Assembly: GCA_002448305.1 (NCBI GenBank)
Contig: DJWY01000021.1
Location: 1 to 55,918, forward strand
Direction of reading: 5' to 3'
Origin: Selenomonadales bacterium UBA7018
GTDB taxonomy: Bacteria; Bacillota; Negativicutes; Selenomonadales; Selenomonadaceae
Length of the DNA stretch: 55,918 bases
This document shows, one piece after another, positions 33,848 to 41,900 of this stretch (position 1 is the first letter of the stretch; each line of letters opens with the position of its first letter). Under the pieces are notes generated by a model. That model saw only the letters and a list, made by a program, of their open reading frames with translations, was not told where the DNA came from and ran no database searches. Made by a program: the position numbers and the translations under genes.

Positions 33848-34513
33848 TCAACTTACGTCAACGCTGATTACGCCGTCAATGCGCTTGACTGCGTCCAGCA
33901 CGATTACATTTTTCAACGCTCGATGGTTATAAACTTCCATTTCGATTATCAGCGTGTCCGTCGAGTCGTCCAAAGTTTTGACCTTCACATCTCGAACTTT
34001 CAACTGCAAGTCGTCAATACAGGAGCTTATATTCATTAATTGTCCGGGCTTGTCCTTCGTGTGAATCGTTATGAGCAAATTTTTTTCATGCATAACCCAT
34101 TCATCAATCCGCGATAAGGTGCCAAGCGTCGCGAAGATTAAAGCCGTCGTGAACAATGCGCCTGAATAATAGCCCGCGCCGACTGCTAAACCCACACCAG
34201 AGACGACCCAAAGGCAAGCCGCCGTTGTTAGTCCTGTGACTGTTAAGCCTTCCTTCATTATCGCGCCTGCGCCCAAAAAACCTATACCGCTGACAACTTG
34301 CGCCGCCAAACGTGCCGGGTCTGCATTGGTGCGCCCTTCGACGTGAAAATATAAAGCTTCACTCAAAACCATTATCAAGCACGAGCCTAAGCAGACTAAA
34401 ACATTTGTTCGCAGTCCTGCTGATTTTCGCCGACTCTGTCGTTCGTAGCCGATTATCCCGCCCAATACACACGCCAATGTTAATCGCAAAAATAATTCCC
34501 ACTCTGATACCAA
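33848..34513 (-). CDS. MgtC/SapB-family membrane protein
   Basis: 221 residues, TTG start eight bases after GCAGGAG. N-terminal hydrophobic MgtC domain with four or five helices and the family block LGGIIGYERQSRRKSAGLRTNVLVCLG, then QVVSGIGFLGAGAIMKEG and TGLTTAACLWVVSGVGLAVG. C-terminal ~80 residues look like an ACT-type domain (NLLITIHTKDKPGQLMNISS). Related proteins support growth at low magnesium and dampen F-ATPase in pathogens; here the role is unknown. Confidence 0.92.
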   Translation of the reverse strand: MVSEWELFLRLTLACVLGGIIGYERQSRRKSAGLRTNVLVCLGSCLIMVLSEALYFHVEGRTNADPARLAAQVVSGIGFLGAGAIMKEGLTVTGLTTAACLWVVSGVGLAVGAGYYSGALFTTALIFATLGTLSRIDEWVMHEKNLLITIHTKDKPGQLMNISSCIDDLQLKVRDVKVKTLDDSTDTLIIEMEVYNHRALKNVIVLDAVKRIDGVISVDVS

Positions 34514-34517
34514 TATA

Positions 34518-35015
34518 TCATCTCCTGCTTATGCGACGCGGCAATTTTTTATTTCTATCTCGCCGCAAGCCCTTCTTAACCAAATTGGAATTGAAATAGC
34601 GCGGATTGCTAGAAACTTCCCTTGTAACCCAGTTGGGCAGGTAAACTGATTCATTCGGCGAACTCAATTCGACTTCCGCCAGTATCAAGCCCTTAAGCCG
34701 TCCCTCGAAAAAGTCTACTTCCCAGACGTGTCCGCCATAAGAAATTTTGCGCCGAATTTTTTTCAAGACGCGCACTCCGCACAACTTCAAAAGTTCTTCG
34801 GCGTCGGCGGCGGGTATCTCGTATTCAAATTCACCGCGCGTTATGCCAATCGTCGAAGTTTTTATCGTCAGGAACCCGCGATTATTTTTCAAGCGTACTC
34901 GAACTGTCGGATTGCTAGACAGGTAGCCTTGAGAAATTTTTTCTTCGCTCGTGAAATGCACCGCTGATATTTTTTTCGCGTCGACTAAAAATTTCCGCTC
35001 AATTTCAATGCCCAA
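34518..35015 (-). CDS. CYTH-domain phosphatase/cyclase-like protein
   Basis: 165 residues from TTG 35015 (GGGAGGTG upstream). Starts GIEIERKFLVD, the ExExK signature of CYTH tunnel enzymes; further acidic/basic tunnel residues in TVRVRLKNNRGFLTIKT, GEFEYEIP, WEVDFFEGRLKGLILAEVEL and REVSSNPRYFNSNL. Such proteins hydrolyse triphosphates (tripolyphosphate, thiamine triphosphate). Ends with a basic tail RRDRNKKLPRRISRR that overlaps the mgtC leader. Confidence 0.9.
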   Translation of the reverse strand: MGIEIERKFLVDAKKISAVHFTSEEKISQGYLSSNPTVRVRLKNNRGFLTIKTSTIGITRGEFEYEIPAADAEELLKLCGVRVLKKIRRKISYGGHVWEVDFFEGRLKGLILAEVELSSPNESVYLPNWVTREVSSNPRYFNSNLVKKGLRRDRNKKLPRRISRR

Positions 35016-35071
35016 TGTCTCAACACCTCCCAAAATCTTTTCGATAAGTCCGTCTTTTTCCCTGCCCTTGA

Positions 35072-35102
35072 ATAAAAAATAGAGCCCGTCTGAGACAAGC
35101 CC
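35072..35102 (-). terminator. Rho-independent terminator after rpsT
   Basis: Minus-strand GGGCTTGTCT pairs with AGACGGGCTC (35082-35102, G-U pairs), followed by TATTTTTTATT. Confidence 0.7.
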
Positions 35103-35113
35103 TTTAGAAATTT

Positions 35114-35380
35114 TTAAGCCGTAACTGCGTTGACTTTCAGCGCGAGTTTCGATTTTTTGCGGGCGGCTGCGTTCTTATGAATCGTGTTATTAGCCGCCGC
35201 TTGGTCAATCGCCTTGTGAGCCGCCGGTAAAAGTCTTTGAGCCTCTGCCGCGTCGCCTGCCGCTATCGCCGCTAAGACTTGTTTTTGAGCTTTCTTCATG
35301 CGCGTTTTCTCGAATACGTTACGCTCGCGGCGTTTCGCGTCGACTTTCATGCTCTTTATTGATGATTTAATGTTGGGCAT
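35114..35380 (-). CDS. rpsT: 30S ribosomal protein S20
   Basis: 88 residues, AGGAGG before the ATG. Basic helical protein starting PNIKSSIKSMKVDAKRRERN, with HKAIDQAAANNTIHKNAAARKKSKLA near the end, all typical of S20. Single-gene unit: its own promoter at 35414-35443 and terminator at 35072-35102. Confidence 0.97.
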   Translation of the reverse strand: MPNIKSSIKSMKVDAKRRERNVFEKTRMKKAQKQVLAAIAAGDAAEAQRLLPAAHKAIDQAAANNTIHKNAAARKKSKLALKVNAVTA

Positions 35381-35413
35381 GTGCTAATCCTCCTAATGTT
35401 TAATAACTGCATG

Positions 35414-35443
35414 ATATTAGCACACGGCGATTAAAATTGTCAA
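35414..35443 (-). promoter_or_regulatory. Promoter of rpsT
   Basis: Minus strand TTGACA (35438-35443), 18-nt spacer, TAATAT (35414-35419). Confidence 0.75.
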
Positions 35444-35495
35444 GAAATATTCGCCCTTGCCGAAATGACATTGTTAAATTTTTCTTAACCTGTGA

Positions 35496-35524
35496 TTGAC
35501 GAGTTTTAGCCGCTGTTGTAAAAT
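35496..35524 (+). promoter_or_regulatory. Promoter of the wecA-wecB-napD genes
   Basis: TTGACG (35496-35501), 17-nt spacer, TAAAAT (35519-35524), 35 nt upstream of the first gene; divergent from the rpsT promoter. Confidence 0.7.
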
Positions 35525-35559
35525 CCTTTCCATAAAAATTAAACAGGACGGTCGATTTA

Positions 35560-36612
35560 ATGCCGATATATACATGGGCGTTTGTGGTCGCGCTGATAGT
35601 CTCCTTTGTGGTTATGCCGTTCGTAATCATGCTGGCGGAAAAGACCGGAGCAATGGACGCGCCTAACGCCCGAAAAGTTCATAAAAAACCGGTGCCGCGA
35701 ATTGGCGGACTTGGAATATATGCGGGCTTCATGGCGGCGATAATTTTCGTCGCGATAAAGTTCGGGCTTAACGACGAAATGATAAAAGAAACTGTTGGGC
35801 TTGTCGTTTCGGGAAGTTTAATTGTCGCGCTCGGACTTGCTGACGATTATAAAAATCTTCCCGCGAAACTCAAACTGTTAGGGCAAATCTGCGCGGCGGT
35901 CGTGTTAGTAATGCTTTTCGACGTGCGAATAGATTTCGTGACGGATCCTTTTGGCGATTACATTTACCTTGATAATTTTCCGATACCTCATCTGGCAATA
36001 CCGGTTACAATTTTTTGGCTAGTCGGATTAACGAACACGGTAAATTTAATCGACGGGCTAGACGGCTTAGCGGCGGGCGTTGCGGCGATTGCGTCGTTTA
36101 CAATTTTATTAGTCGCGCTCCAACAGAATTTTATATTAGTCGCGGTGTTGACGGCGGCATTAGCGGGAGCGGCGGTCGGCTTTTTGAGATATAACTTCCA
36201 CCCCGCGAAAATTTTCATGGGCGATACCGGCTCAATGTTTTTAGGCTTTATGCTGGCGGGAATTTCGGTGACGGGCGCAGTTAAATCGGTCGCGACTATC
36301 GCGCTTATCGTGCCGATATTCGCGCTGGGCTTACCGATTTTGGATACAACTTTTGCAATAGTTAGACGATTGCGCGGCGGCGTCCCGATTTTCAAGCCCG
36401 ATAAAGGGCATTTGCACCACAGATTATTAAGCGTCGGATTCACGCAACGCCAAGCAGTTTTGTTAATGTACGTGATAAGCGCGTTATTTGGATTGAGCGC
36501 GATAGCTTTAACGGAAGTCAGCAGTCAAATCGCGGTGATAATTTTAGTAGTTGTTGTCGCGGCGATAATTTACGGCGTAAAAAAATTGGGAATCGCTCGC
36601 CCGGCAAATTAG
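35560..36612 (+). CDS. wecA: UDP-GlcNAc:undecaprenyl-phosphate GlcNAc-1-phosphate transferase (WecA/TagO-like)
   Basis: 350 residues, ten or so membrane helices. Polyprenyl-phosphate hexose-1-phosphate transferase motifs: AMDAPNARKVHKKPVPRIGGLGI, ALGLADDYKNLPAKLK, TNTVNLIDGLDGLAAG, FMGDTGSMFLGF and KGHLHHRLL, the last distinguishing the WecA/TagO branch from MraY. Starts lipid-linked polysaccharide synthesis on the inner leaflet. Paired with wecB 9 nt downstream, which makes ManNAc from the same nucleotide sugar, so a ManNAc-containing surface glycan is likely. Confidence 0.92.
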   Translation: MPIYTWAFVVALIVSFVVMPFVIMLAEKTGAMDAPNARKVHKKPVPRIGGLGIYAGFMAAIIFVAIKFGLNDEMIKETVGLVVSGSLIVALGLADDYKNLPAKLKLLGQICAAVVLVMLFDVRIDFVTDPFGDYIYLDNFPIPHLAIPVTIFWLVGLTNTVNLIDGLDGLAAGVAAIASFTILLVALQQNFILVAVLTAALAGAAVGFLRYNFHPAKIFMGDTGSMFLGFMLAGISVTGAVKSVATIALIVPIFALGLPILDTTFAIVRRLRGGVPIFKPDKGHLHHRLLSVGFTQRQAVLLMYVISALFGLSAIALTEVSSQIAVIILVVVVAAIIYGVKKLGIARPAN

Positions 36613-36621
36613 GTGACAATC

Positions 36622-37767
36622 ATGGAAAAATTAAAAGTTATGTCGATATTCGGCACGCGCCCAGAGGCAATCAAAATGGCTCCTGTGGTGTTGGAACTCA
36701 ACAAATATCCTGAAGTAAAATCGACAGTAGCAGTGACGGCACAACATAGGGAAATGCTCGACCAAGTGTTGAAACTCTTCAACATTAATCCCGACTTCGA
36801 CTTAAATATTATGTCGGAAGGACAAACACTTTTCGACATAACGAGCCGCGCACTTTTAGGGCTGGATAAAATTTTACGCGAAGTTAAACCAAACGTAATT
36901 TTAGTTCACGGCGACACGACAACAACTTTTGCGGGCGCATTGGCGGCTTTCTATCATCAAATTGAAGTCGGGCATGTCGAAGCGGGCTTGCGTACGCAAA
37001 ATAAATTCTCTCCCTATCCGGAGGAAATGAATCGCCGCCTGACTGGCTCGCTTGCCGATTTGAATTTTGCGCCGACTGCTACCGCCAAAAAAAATCTCCT
37101 GCGCGAAAACATTGCCGCCGATAAAATTTTCGTCACGGGCAATACTGTTATTGACGCGCTTTATAAAACTGTCCGCGCAGATTTTAAATTCTCCGGCGAA
37201 CTCGCGCAAATTGACTTCGATAAAAAAATTATTCTCGTGACGACGCATCGCCGCGAAAATTTAGGTGAACCGCTCCGACAAGTTTACAAAGCCTTAAAAG
37301 CTTTGGTCGAAGAATTCCCCGACGTCGAAATAATTTTCCCCGTGCATAAAAATCCTAAAGTCCGCGAAGTCGTCAACGCTGAACTCGGCGGGCTTGAAAG
37401 AGTTTTCCTAACAGACCCGATTGACTACGAACCTTTTGCAAATTTAATGAATCGCGCGACGCTTATAATGACGGATTCGGGCGGCTTGCAGGAAGAAGCT
37501 CCCGCGCTCGGTAAACCGGTCTTAGTTTTGCGCGACACGACCGAACGACCAGAGGCATTGGACGCGGGCACGGTTAAATTAGTCGGCACTAATCAAGATA
37601 AAGTCTACGGCGCGGCGAAAATTTTGCTAACTGATACGGCGGCTTATAAAAAAATGGCGGAGGCGCAAAGCCCTTACGGCGACGGACACGCCGCAGAAAG
37701 AATCGTTAAAACTTTATTGTGGCGGCATAAATTTTTGCGCGAACGTCCCGCAGAATTCATCGGATAA
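36622..37767 (+). CDS. wecB: UDP-N-acetylglucosamine 2-epimerase (non-hydrolysing)
   Basis: 381 residues from ATG 36622; AGGTGA lies just before it, which itself contains the alternative GTG start at 36613. Family motifs: SIFGTRPEAIKMAPVV, VAVTAQHREMLDQVL, VLVHGDTTTTFAGALAAF, VGHVEAGLRT, YPEEMNRRLTG, VTTHRRENLG and TDSGGLQEEAPALGKPVLVLRDTTERPEA. Interconverts UDP-GlcNAc and UDP-ManNAc. Followed 14 nt later by napD. Confidence 0.97.
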   Translation: MEKLKVMSIFGTRPEAIKMAPVVLELNKYPEVKSTVAVTAQHREMLDQVLKLFNINPDFDLNIMSEGQTLFDITSRALLGLDKILREVKPNVILVHGDTTTTFAGALAAFYHQIEVGHVEAGLRTQNKFSPYPEEMNRRLTGSLADLNFAPTATAKKNLLRENIAADKIFVTGNTVIDALYKTVRADFKFSGELAQIDFDKKIILVTTHRRENLGEPLRQVYKALKALVEEFPDVEIIFPVHKNPKVREVVNAELGGLERVFLTDPIDYEPFANLMNRATLIMTDSGGLQEEAPALGKPVLVLRDTTERPEALDAGTVKLVGTNQDKVYGAAKILLTDTAAYKKMAEAQSPYGDGHAAERIVKTLLWRHKFLRERPAEFIG

Positions 37768-37780
37768 AGGAGAAAATCAA

Positions 37781-38017
37781 ATGGCGATAATGGGCGCAGT
37801 AATGAAAACCAAATCTGCGCGGCGCGAAGAGATTAAACGCGAACTCAAAAACTTTTCTGGCGTGAGTTTGGAAAGCGAAAGTCCAACAGGCGAACTAATT
37901 TTGCTGATTGAATCGGAAAATCTCGGCGCGTTGCATAAGACAAGCCAGAAACTAGAAAAAATCAACGGCGTATTGGGAATTTATCCCGCTTACGTCACGA
38001 CAGAGGACGAAAAATAA
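37781..38017 (+). CDS. napD: NapD-like chaperone for periplasmic nitrate reductase
   Basis: 78 residues, ATG with AAGGAG upstream. Ferredoxin-like beta-alpha-beta fold of NapD: KTKSARREEIKRELKNFSGV, GELILLIESENLGALHKTSQ, KLEKINGVLGIYPAYVTTED, the last matching the GVLSA-type ending of the family. NapD holds the twin-arginine signal of NapA during cofactor insertion. Convergent with napA rather than in the same operon; transcribed with wecB. Its 3' half has been tandemly duplicated (37901-38274). Confidence 0.78.
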   Translation: MAIMGAVMKTKSARREEIKRELKNFSGVSLESESPTGELILLIESENLGALHKTSQKLEKINGVLGIYPAYVTTEDEK

Positions 38018-38020
38018 AAA

Positions 38021-38060
38021 GGACTGCAGGTCAACCCGACTTGCAGTCCTAAATTTTTAT
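38021..38060. terminator. Terminator after napD (duplication unit 1)
   Basis: GGACTGCA pairs with TGCAGTCC around an inner GTC/GAC, followed by AAATTTTTATG on plus; bidirectional shape (A-rich on the other side). Confidence 0.85.
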
Positions 38061-38086
38061 GCCTTAGCGATTTTAACCGCACAAAC

Positions 38087-38200
38087 TTGCTGATTGAATC
38101 GGAAAATCTCGGCGCGTTGCATAAGACAAGCCAGAAACTAGAAAAAATCAACGGCGTATTAGGAATTTATCCGCTTACGTCACGACAGAGGACGAAAAAT
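38087..38200 (+). pseudogene. Duplicated 3' fragment of napD
   Basis: Encodes LIESENLGALHKTSQKLEKI again and then loses frame at a deleted C (TATCCGCTT instead of TATCCCGCTT), giving YPLTSRQRTK in place of YPAYVTTEDE. No start or ribosome-binding site of its own. Confidence 0.9.
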
Positions 38201-38205
38201 AAAAA

Positions 38206-38242
38206 GAACTGCAGGTCAACGCGACTTGCAGTCCTAAATTTT
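38206..38242. terminator. Terminator copy 2, next to the napA stop
   Basis: GAACTGCA...TGCAGTCC, the duplicated hairpin with one mismatch in the stem, then AAATTTTTTATG; serves minus-strand napA as well because the flank is A-rich. Confidence 0.7.
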
Positions 38243-40501
38243 TTATGCCTTAGCAATTTTAACCGCACAAACTTTATATTCAGGCTGTTTTGAGCCTGGA
38301 TCAAAGGCGTCAAGCAAAACGAAATTTATCATGCGCTCTAAATTTTGGTCGTGGAAGGGAACGTACAACAAACCTTGTCGAGGTTGCCCGCGCCCATTGA
38401 TTTTAGCCTTAAGCTTGCAAGTTGCGCGGCGCGAAGTCACGTCAACTAAATCACCGTCAGCAATTCCAAATTTCGCGGCGTCGTCGGGGTGAATCTCAAC
38501 GTACATTTCGGGAACGGCGGCTTTCAACTCCTTAACATTGAAAGTCATCGTGCCCGTGTGCCAATGCTCCAAAATTCTGCCGGTCGTCAGGAAGAAAGGA
38601 TATTCAGCGTCAGGCATTTCTTGCGCATCTTGCTGCGGACGGGCAAAGATAATCGCACGCCCAGAAGGTTTGCCGTAAAATTTAATGCCTTCGCCCGCCT
38701 TGACGTAAGGATCATAGCCTTCAGCGTAACGGATATAAGTTTCGGGCGAATTGTCGTCGGGAACCGGCCATGTAAAGCCGTGCCCTTCGCGCAGTCGCTT
38801 ATATGACGCCAACATCATCGCTGTACCCTTCTGGCACTCTTGATACTCCGCCCAAACCTCTTCCGGCGTATTGAACGGCACTAATTTTTCATAGCCCATG
38901 CGCTTTGCAAACTCGATAATCGCCCATAAATCCGGCTTAGCTTCTCCAGGCGGCTTAATCGCCTGCGCAATGTGCTGAGTGCGTCTTTCGCCGTTGCCGT
39001 AAACGCCTTCTTTTTCCATCCATAACGCCGCCGGTAAAACTACGTCGGCAAGTTCTGAAGTTCGCGTCGGGTGATAAGCTTCCGACACTACCAAGAAAGT
39101 TTTCTCCATGCCAGGTCGATAATAATTCAAATTCGGGAGCGATTGACCAGGATTGGTCGTCATTACCCATAAACATTTTAAATCGCCCGTAACTGCCGCC
39201 TTAAACATTTCCAGCGTATGATAACCAGGCTTCGCGGGTAAACTTTCAACGCCCCAAAGTTTTGCAAGTTCTTGACGGTGTTTTTCATTGGCAACCATGC
39301 GGTGCGCGGGCAATAAATGCGATAATCCGCCCGTTTCGCGAACAGAACCGCAAGCACTCGGCTGACCAGTCAAAGAAAATGGCGTATTTCCAGGTCGACA
39401 AATTTTCCCCGTCAATAAATGCAAATTGTGAACCAAATTATTCACCCAAACGCCGCGCGTCCTCTGATTTAAACCCATGCACCACATTGACATTGTATTT
39501 CTATCGGGCGCGGAAAATAATCTTGCGACTTCGCGAATTGTTTCGGCGGGAATTCCGCAAGAATCAGCAACTTTTTCCGGCGCATAGTCCTGCAAAAACG
39601 TTTTGAACTGCTCATAAGTCAATTTTTCGTCCGCGCCTTTGACAAATTCTGTATGCTCGGCGATAAATTTTTCGTCAGTGCGTTTTTCCTCAATAATCGT
39701 GTACGCCATTGCGTTCATCAACGCTAAATCGCGACTGGGCACAAATGGCAAATGATAATCAGCAATATCGCAAGTTCTAGTCTTGCGCGGGTCGGCAACT
39801 ATGATTTTAACGTTCGGATTCGCATTTTTTCTATCAATCAACCGCGAAAATAAAACCGGATGCGCTTCCGCCATGTTCGAGCCAATTAAAAAGAATGTAT
39901 CGGCGGCTTCAATGTCCGCATAAGTGCCCATAGGCTCATCTTCGCCGAAAGTCGTAATGTATCCCGCTACCGCACTTGCCATACACGTGCGCGGATTGCC
40001 GTCAATGTTGTTCGTTCCTATTCCAGCACGCATAATTTTCTGCATAACGTAAGTTTCTTCCGCTAAAGTTTGTCCAGAACCATAAAATCCTACAGAATCG
40101 GGACCATATTGCTCAATCGCCTCTTTATATTTGCTGACGATTAAATTTAAAGCCTCGTCCCACGTCGCTTCGACAAATTTCCCGTCTTTTTTTATGAGCG
40201 GATGTAAAACTCGGTCGGGCGTGTCGATAATTTTGGCAAGAAGAATTCCTTTGACGCATAAACGCCCGCGATTAACCGGACAATCCGGATCGCCCTTAAC
40301 CGCGACGATTTTATTGCCATTGACGCCCGCTAAAACGCCGCAACCCGTGCCGCAATACCTGCAGACGCCTTTAACCCATTTTTCCGCCTCTACTTGGTCA
40401 ACCGGTCCTTGTTGAGTGTCGCGCTTCGGCGAACAGCCCGCAGTTAGCATCGCCGCCGCCACCGCGATTGATTTTAAAAAGTCGCGCCTTGAAAATTTCA
40501 T
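38243..40501 (-). CDS. napA: Periplasmic nitrate reductase catalytic subunit NapA
   Basis: 752 residues from ATG 40501 (AGGAGGG upstream). Twin-arginine signal FSRRDFLKSIAVAAAMLTAGCS; the AGC end could be a lipobox. [4Fe-4S] ligands in CRYCGTGCGV and GRLCVKG. Molybdenum-ligand Cys in NIDGNPRTCMASAVAGY with the Nap-type GEDEPMGTYADIEAAD following; bis-MGD-binding C-terminus with TTGRILEHWHTGTMT. Closest in pattern to the monomeric NapA of Desulfovibrio. Reduces nitrate to nitrite outside the cytoplasm. Last gene of napG-napH-cytochrome-napA. No napB is present. Confidence 0.95.
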   Translation of the reverse strand: MKFSRRDFLKSIAVAAAMLTAGCSPKRDTQQGPVDQVEAEKWVKGVCRYCGTGCGVLAGVNGNKIVAVKGDPDCPVNRGRLCVKGILLAKIIDTPDRVLHPLIKKDGKFVEATWDEALNLIVSKYKEAIEQYGPDSVGFYGSGQTLAEETYVMQKIMRAGIGTNNIDGNPRTCMASAVAGYITTFGEDEPMGTYADIEAADTFFLIGSNMAEAHPVLFSRLIDRKNANPNVKIIVADPRKTRTCDIADYHLPFVPSRDLALMNAMAYTIIEEKRTDEKFIAEHTEFVKGADEKLTYEQFKTFLQDYAPEKVADSCGIPAETIREVARLFSAPDRNTMSMWCMGLNQRTRGVWVNNLVHNLHLLTGKICRPGNTPFSLTGQPSACGSVRETGGLSHLLPAHRMVANEKHRQELAKLWGVESLPAKPGYHTLEMFKAAVTGDLKCLWVMTTNPGQSLPNLNYYRPGMEKTFLVVSEAYHPTRTSELADVVLPAALWMEKEGVYGNGERRTQHIAQAIKPPGEAKPDLWAIIEFAKRMGYEKLVPFNTPEEVWAEYQECQKGTAMMLASYKRLREGHGFTWPVPDDNSPETYIRYAEGYDPYVKAGEGIKFYGKPSGRAIIFARPQQDAQEMPDAEYPFFLTTGRILEHWHTGTMTFNVKELKAAVPEMYVEIHPDDAAKFGIADGDLVDVTSRRATCKLKAKINGRGQPRQGLLYVPFHDQNLERMINFVLLDAFDPGSKQPEYKVCAVKIAKA

Positions 40502-40502
40502 C

Positions 40503-41042
40503 TTAATCCCTCCTGACAAGCGAGCTCATCGCGTCTAAGTGGCAAGTATAGCAACGGTCGCGGCTCGGCAAAACTTTATTCTTCATTTCATCATGCACAA
40601 TCCCGCTATGACAGCTAACACAGTTCATTCCCTCTTGAAAATGTCGTTCGGTATGCGGGTCTTTACGCGAAAGCGCAAGTTCGCGCTCCTTAATCTTGTC
40701 TTGGTGACAAACGTAGCAATTTACCTCGTTCGTATTCTGTAATTTAATCGGATCGGGAACGTTGCCGCTGACATGAATAATAAGTTCCTTAGTTCCCTTC
40801 CATTTGCTTTCGATTGTGCCTTGCAAGCCGGGCTTTTCGTGACAATCAGCGCATTCAACAACTTTATGATTGGAAGTCATCCACGTCTGATACATAGGAT
40901 CCATTTCGTGGCAAGTCGTGCCGCAAAACGATGTTTGATTAGTCGCCTCAATGACGCCGTATGAAATCGCGAATAGTCCAATGCAGGCGAAGCCCGCCGC
41001 CGCAATTTGTTTCAGCGTAAATTTTCTATCGAATAATCCCAT
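40503..41042 (-). CDS. NapC/NirT/NrfH-type membrane cytochrome c with five haem motifs
   Basis: 179 residues: a short cytoplasmic start, one membrane helix (QIAAAGFACIGLFAISYGVI), then a haem domain. Haem sites: CGTTCH followed by EM (a CX3CH site where the family has CX2CH-xM), then CADCH, CYVCH, CVSCH and CYTCH. Family members normally carry four. It takes electrons from menaquinol and passes them to NapA. Lies 2 nt upstream of napA and 6 nt downstream of napH. NapC, NrfH or NapM-like naming cannot be settled by eye. Confidence 0.9.
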   Translation of the reverse strand: MGLFDRKFTLKQIAAAGFACIGLFAISYGVIEATNQTSFCGTTCHEMDPMYQTWMTSNHKVVECADCHEKPGLQGTIESKWKGTKELIIHVSGNVPDPIKLQNTNEVNCYVCHQDKIKERELALSRKDPHTERHFQEGMNCVSCHSGIVHDEMKNKVLPSRDRCYTCHLDAMSSLVRRD

Positions 41043-41048
41043 TTCAAT

Positions 41049-41789
41049 TCACCTCTTTAAACTATAACTTAAAGCTTTTTTCGGGCAAACGTCGACGCAA
41101 TCGCCGCAATTCGTGCAGGTAAAAGCGTCCGCAAAAGAATTTTTAAGCGGCGACGTTCCCATACTGCAAACTTTTTCGCAACGTCCGCATTTTATGCATT
41201 TTTTTTCGTCAACCTTGATAGCAAGACGCCTTTTAGCCCCTAATAAACCATAAATCGCGCCCAGCGGACATAAAGTCCTGCACCAAATCTTTTGCCCCCA
41301 GATAAATGCCGCGCAGATTACCATTGCAAACAAAATTATTTCAATTCCGACGCCGAAAATTAAAACTCGCATGAGTGCGAAGACCGGCGACGCGATATTG
41401 AACACCGGAACCGCTAAAATTGCCGATAAAACTAATACGATTGCCAATGCGACCGCCGGAAGTAATTTTGTCTGCAATTTTTTCTTTTTCTTAATCGGAA
41501 TGAGCTCCAAAAGGAAATTTAGCGGGCAAATGTAACTGCAGAAAATTCTTCCTAGCAAAATTGCGGCGATTGTCAGCGGTAGCGCGGAAATTATTAGCGG
41601 CGTCCAAACTGCGCGGCTCGCTAATGTTATTTCAAGCGTAGTTAGCGGGTCTGTTAAGTCAATTCCGGCAAATTCCGCCGAAATGTACGTTCCATACCAG
41701 ATTAAACCCGTGAACCAAATCGGCAGGAGCAAAATTATCAGCGCGATTATCTGAATCAGTTTTCTCAACCACTTTACTTTAAAGTTCAT
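41049..41789 (-). CDS. napH: NapH-type membrane ferredoxin, quinol dehydrogenase subunit
   Basis: 246 residues with four membrane helices. Two CX3CP motifs at cytoplasmic ends (FCSYICPLNFLLE and WCRTLCPLGAIYG) and, at the C-terminus, two [4Fe-4S] clusters (CIKCGRCEKVC, CTNCGDCVDVCP). With NapG forms a quinol-oxidising route to NapA. ATG preceded by GGGAGG. Upstream lies a 45-bp interspersed repeat rather than a gene. Confidence 0.93.
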   Translation of the reverse strand: MNFKVKWLRKLIQIIALIILLLPIWFTGLIWYGTYISAEFAGIDLTDPLTTLEITLASRAVWTPLIISALPLTIAAILLGRIFCSYICPLNFLLELIPIKKKKKLQTKLLPAVALAIVLVLSAILAVPVFNIASPVFALMRVLIFGVGIEIILFAMVICAAFIWGQKIWCRTLCPLGAIYGLLGAKRRLAIKVDEKKCIKCGRCEKVCSMGTSPLKNSFADAFTCTNCGDCVDVCPKKALSYSLKR

Positions 41790-41814
41790 AGCATTCCTCC
41801 CGAAAAATTTAAAC

Positions 41815-41860
41815 GAAACTAGCGAAACGCAGTGAAGCGTATGAACGCGGCGACAATATT
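41815..41860. repeat. Interspersed repeat copy 2 (partner at 17355)
   Basis: GAAACTAGCGAAACGCAGTG then AAGCGTATGAACGCGGCGAC, close to the copy at 17355-17410; sits in the gap between napG and napH. Confidence 0.5.
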
Positions 41861-41900
41861 AGAACGGCGAAACGTTAAATCGCGTCCGCTGAATGCAACG

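Larger units (their letters stand above)
37901..38274. repeat. ~186-bp direct tandem duplication of the napD/napA junction
   Basis: TTGCTGATTGAATCGG begins at 37901 and again at 38087. Each unit holds the 3' half of napD, the terminator hairpin and the last ~30 bp of napA. Copies differ at about six places (GTATTGGG/GTATTAGG, loss of one C, AAGGACTG/AAGAACTG, CCCGAC/GCGAC-type, one extra T, AGCGATT/AGCAATT). The real napA end uses the distal copy and the real napD end the proximal copy. Confidence 0.93.

Noticed and set aside
38087..38293. 68-residue ORF as a second napD
   Set aside because: It is the 3' fragment of the tandem duplication, without a start and frameshifted.
38243..40501. Formate dehydrogenase instead of NapA
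   Set aside because: Nap-type GNPRTCMASAVAGY and GEDEPMGTYAD blocks with napG/napH neighbours decide for nitrate reductase.
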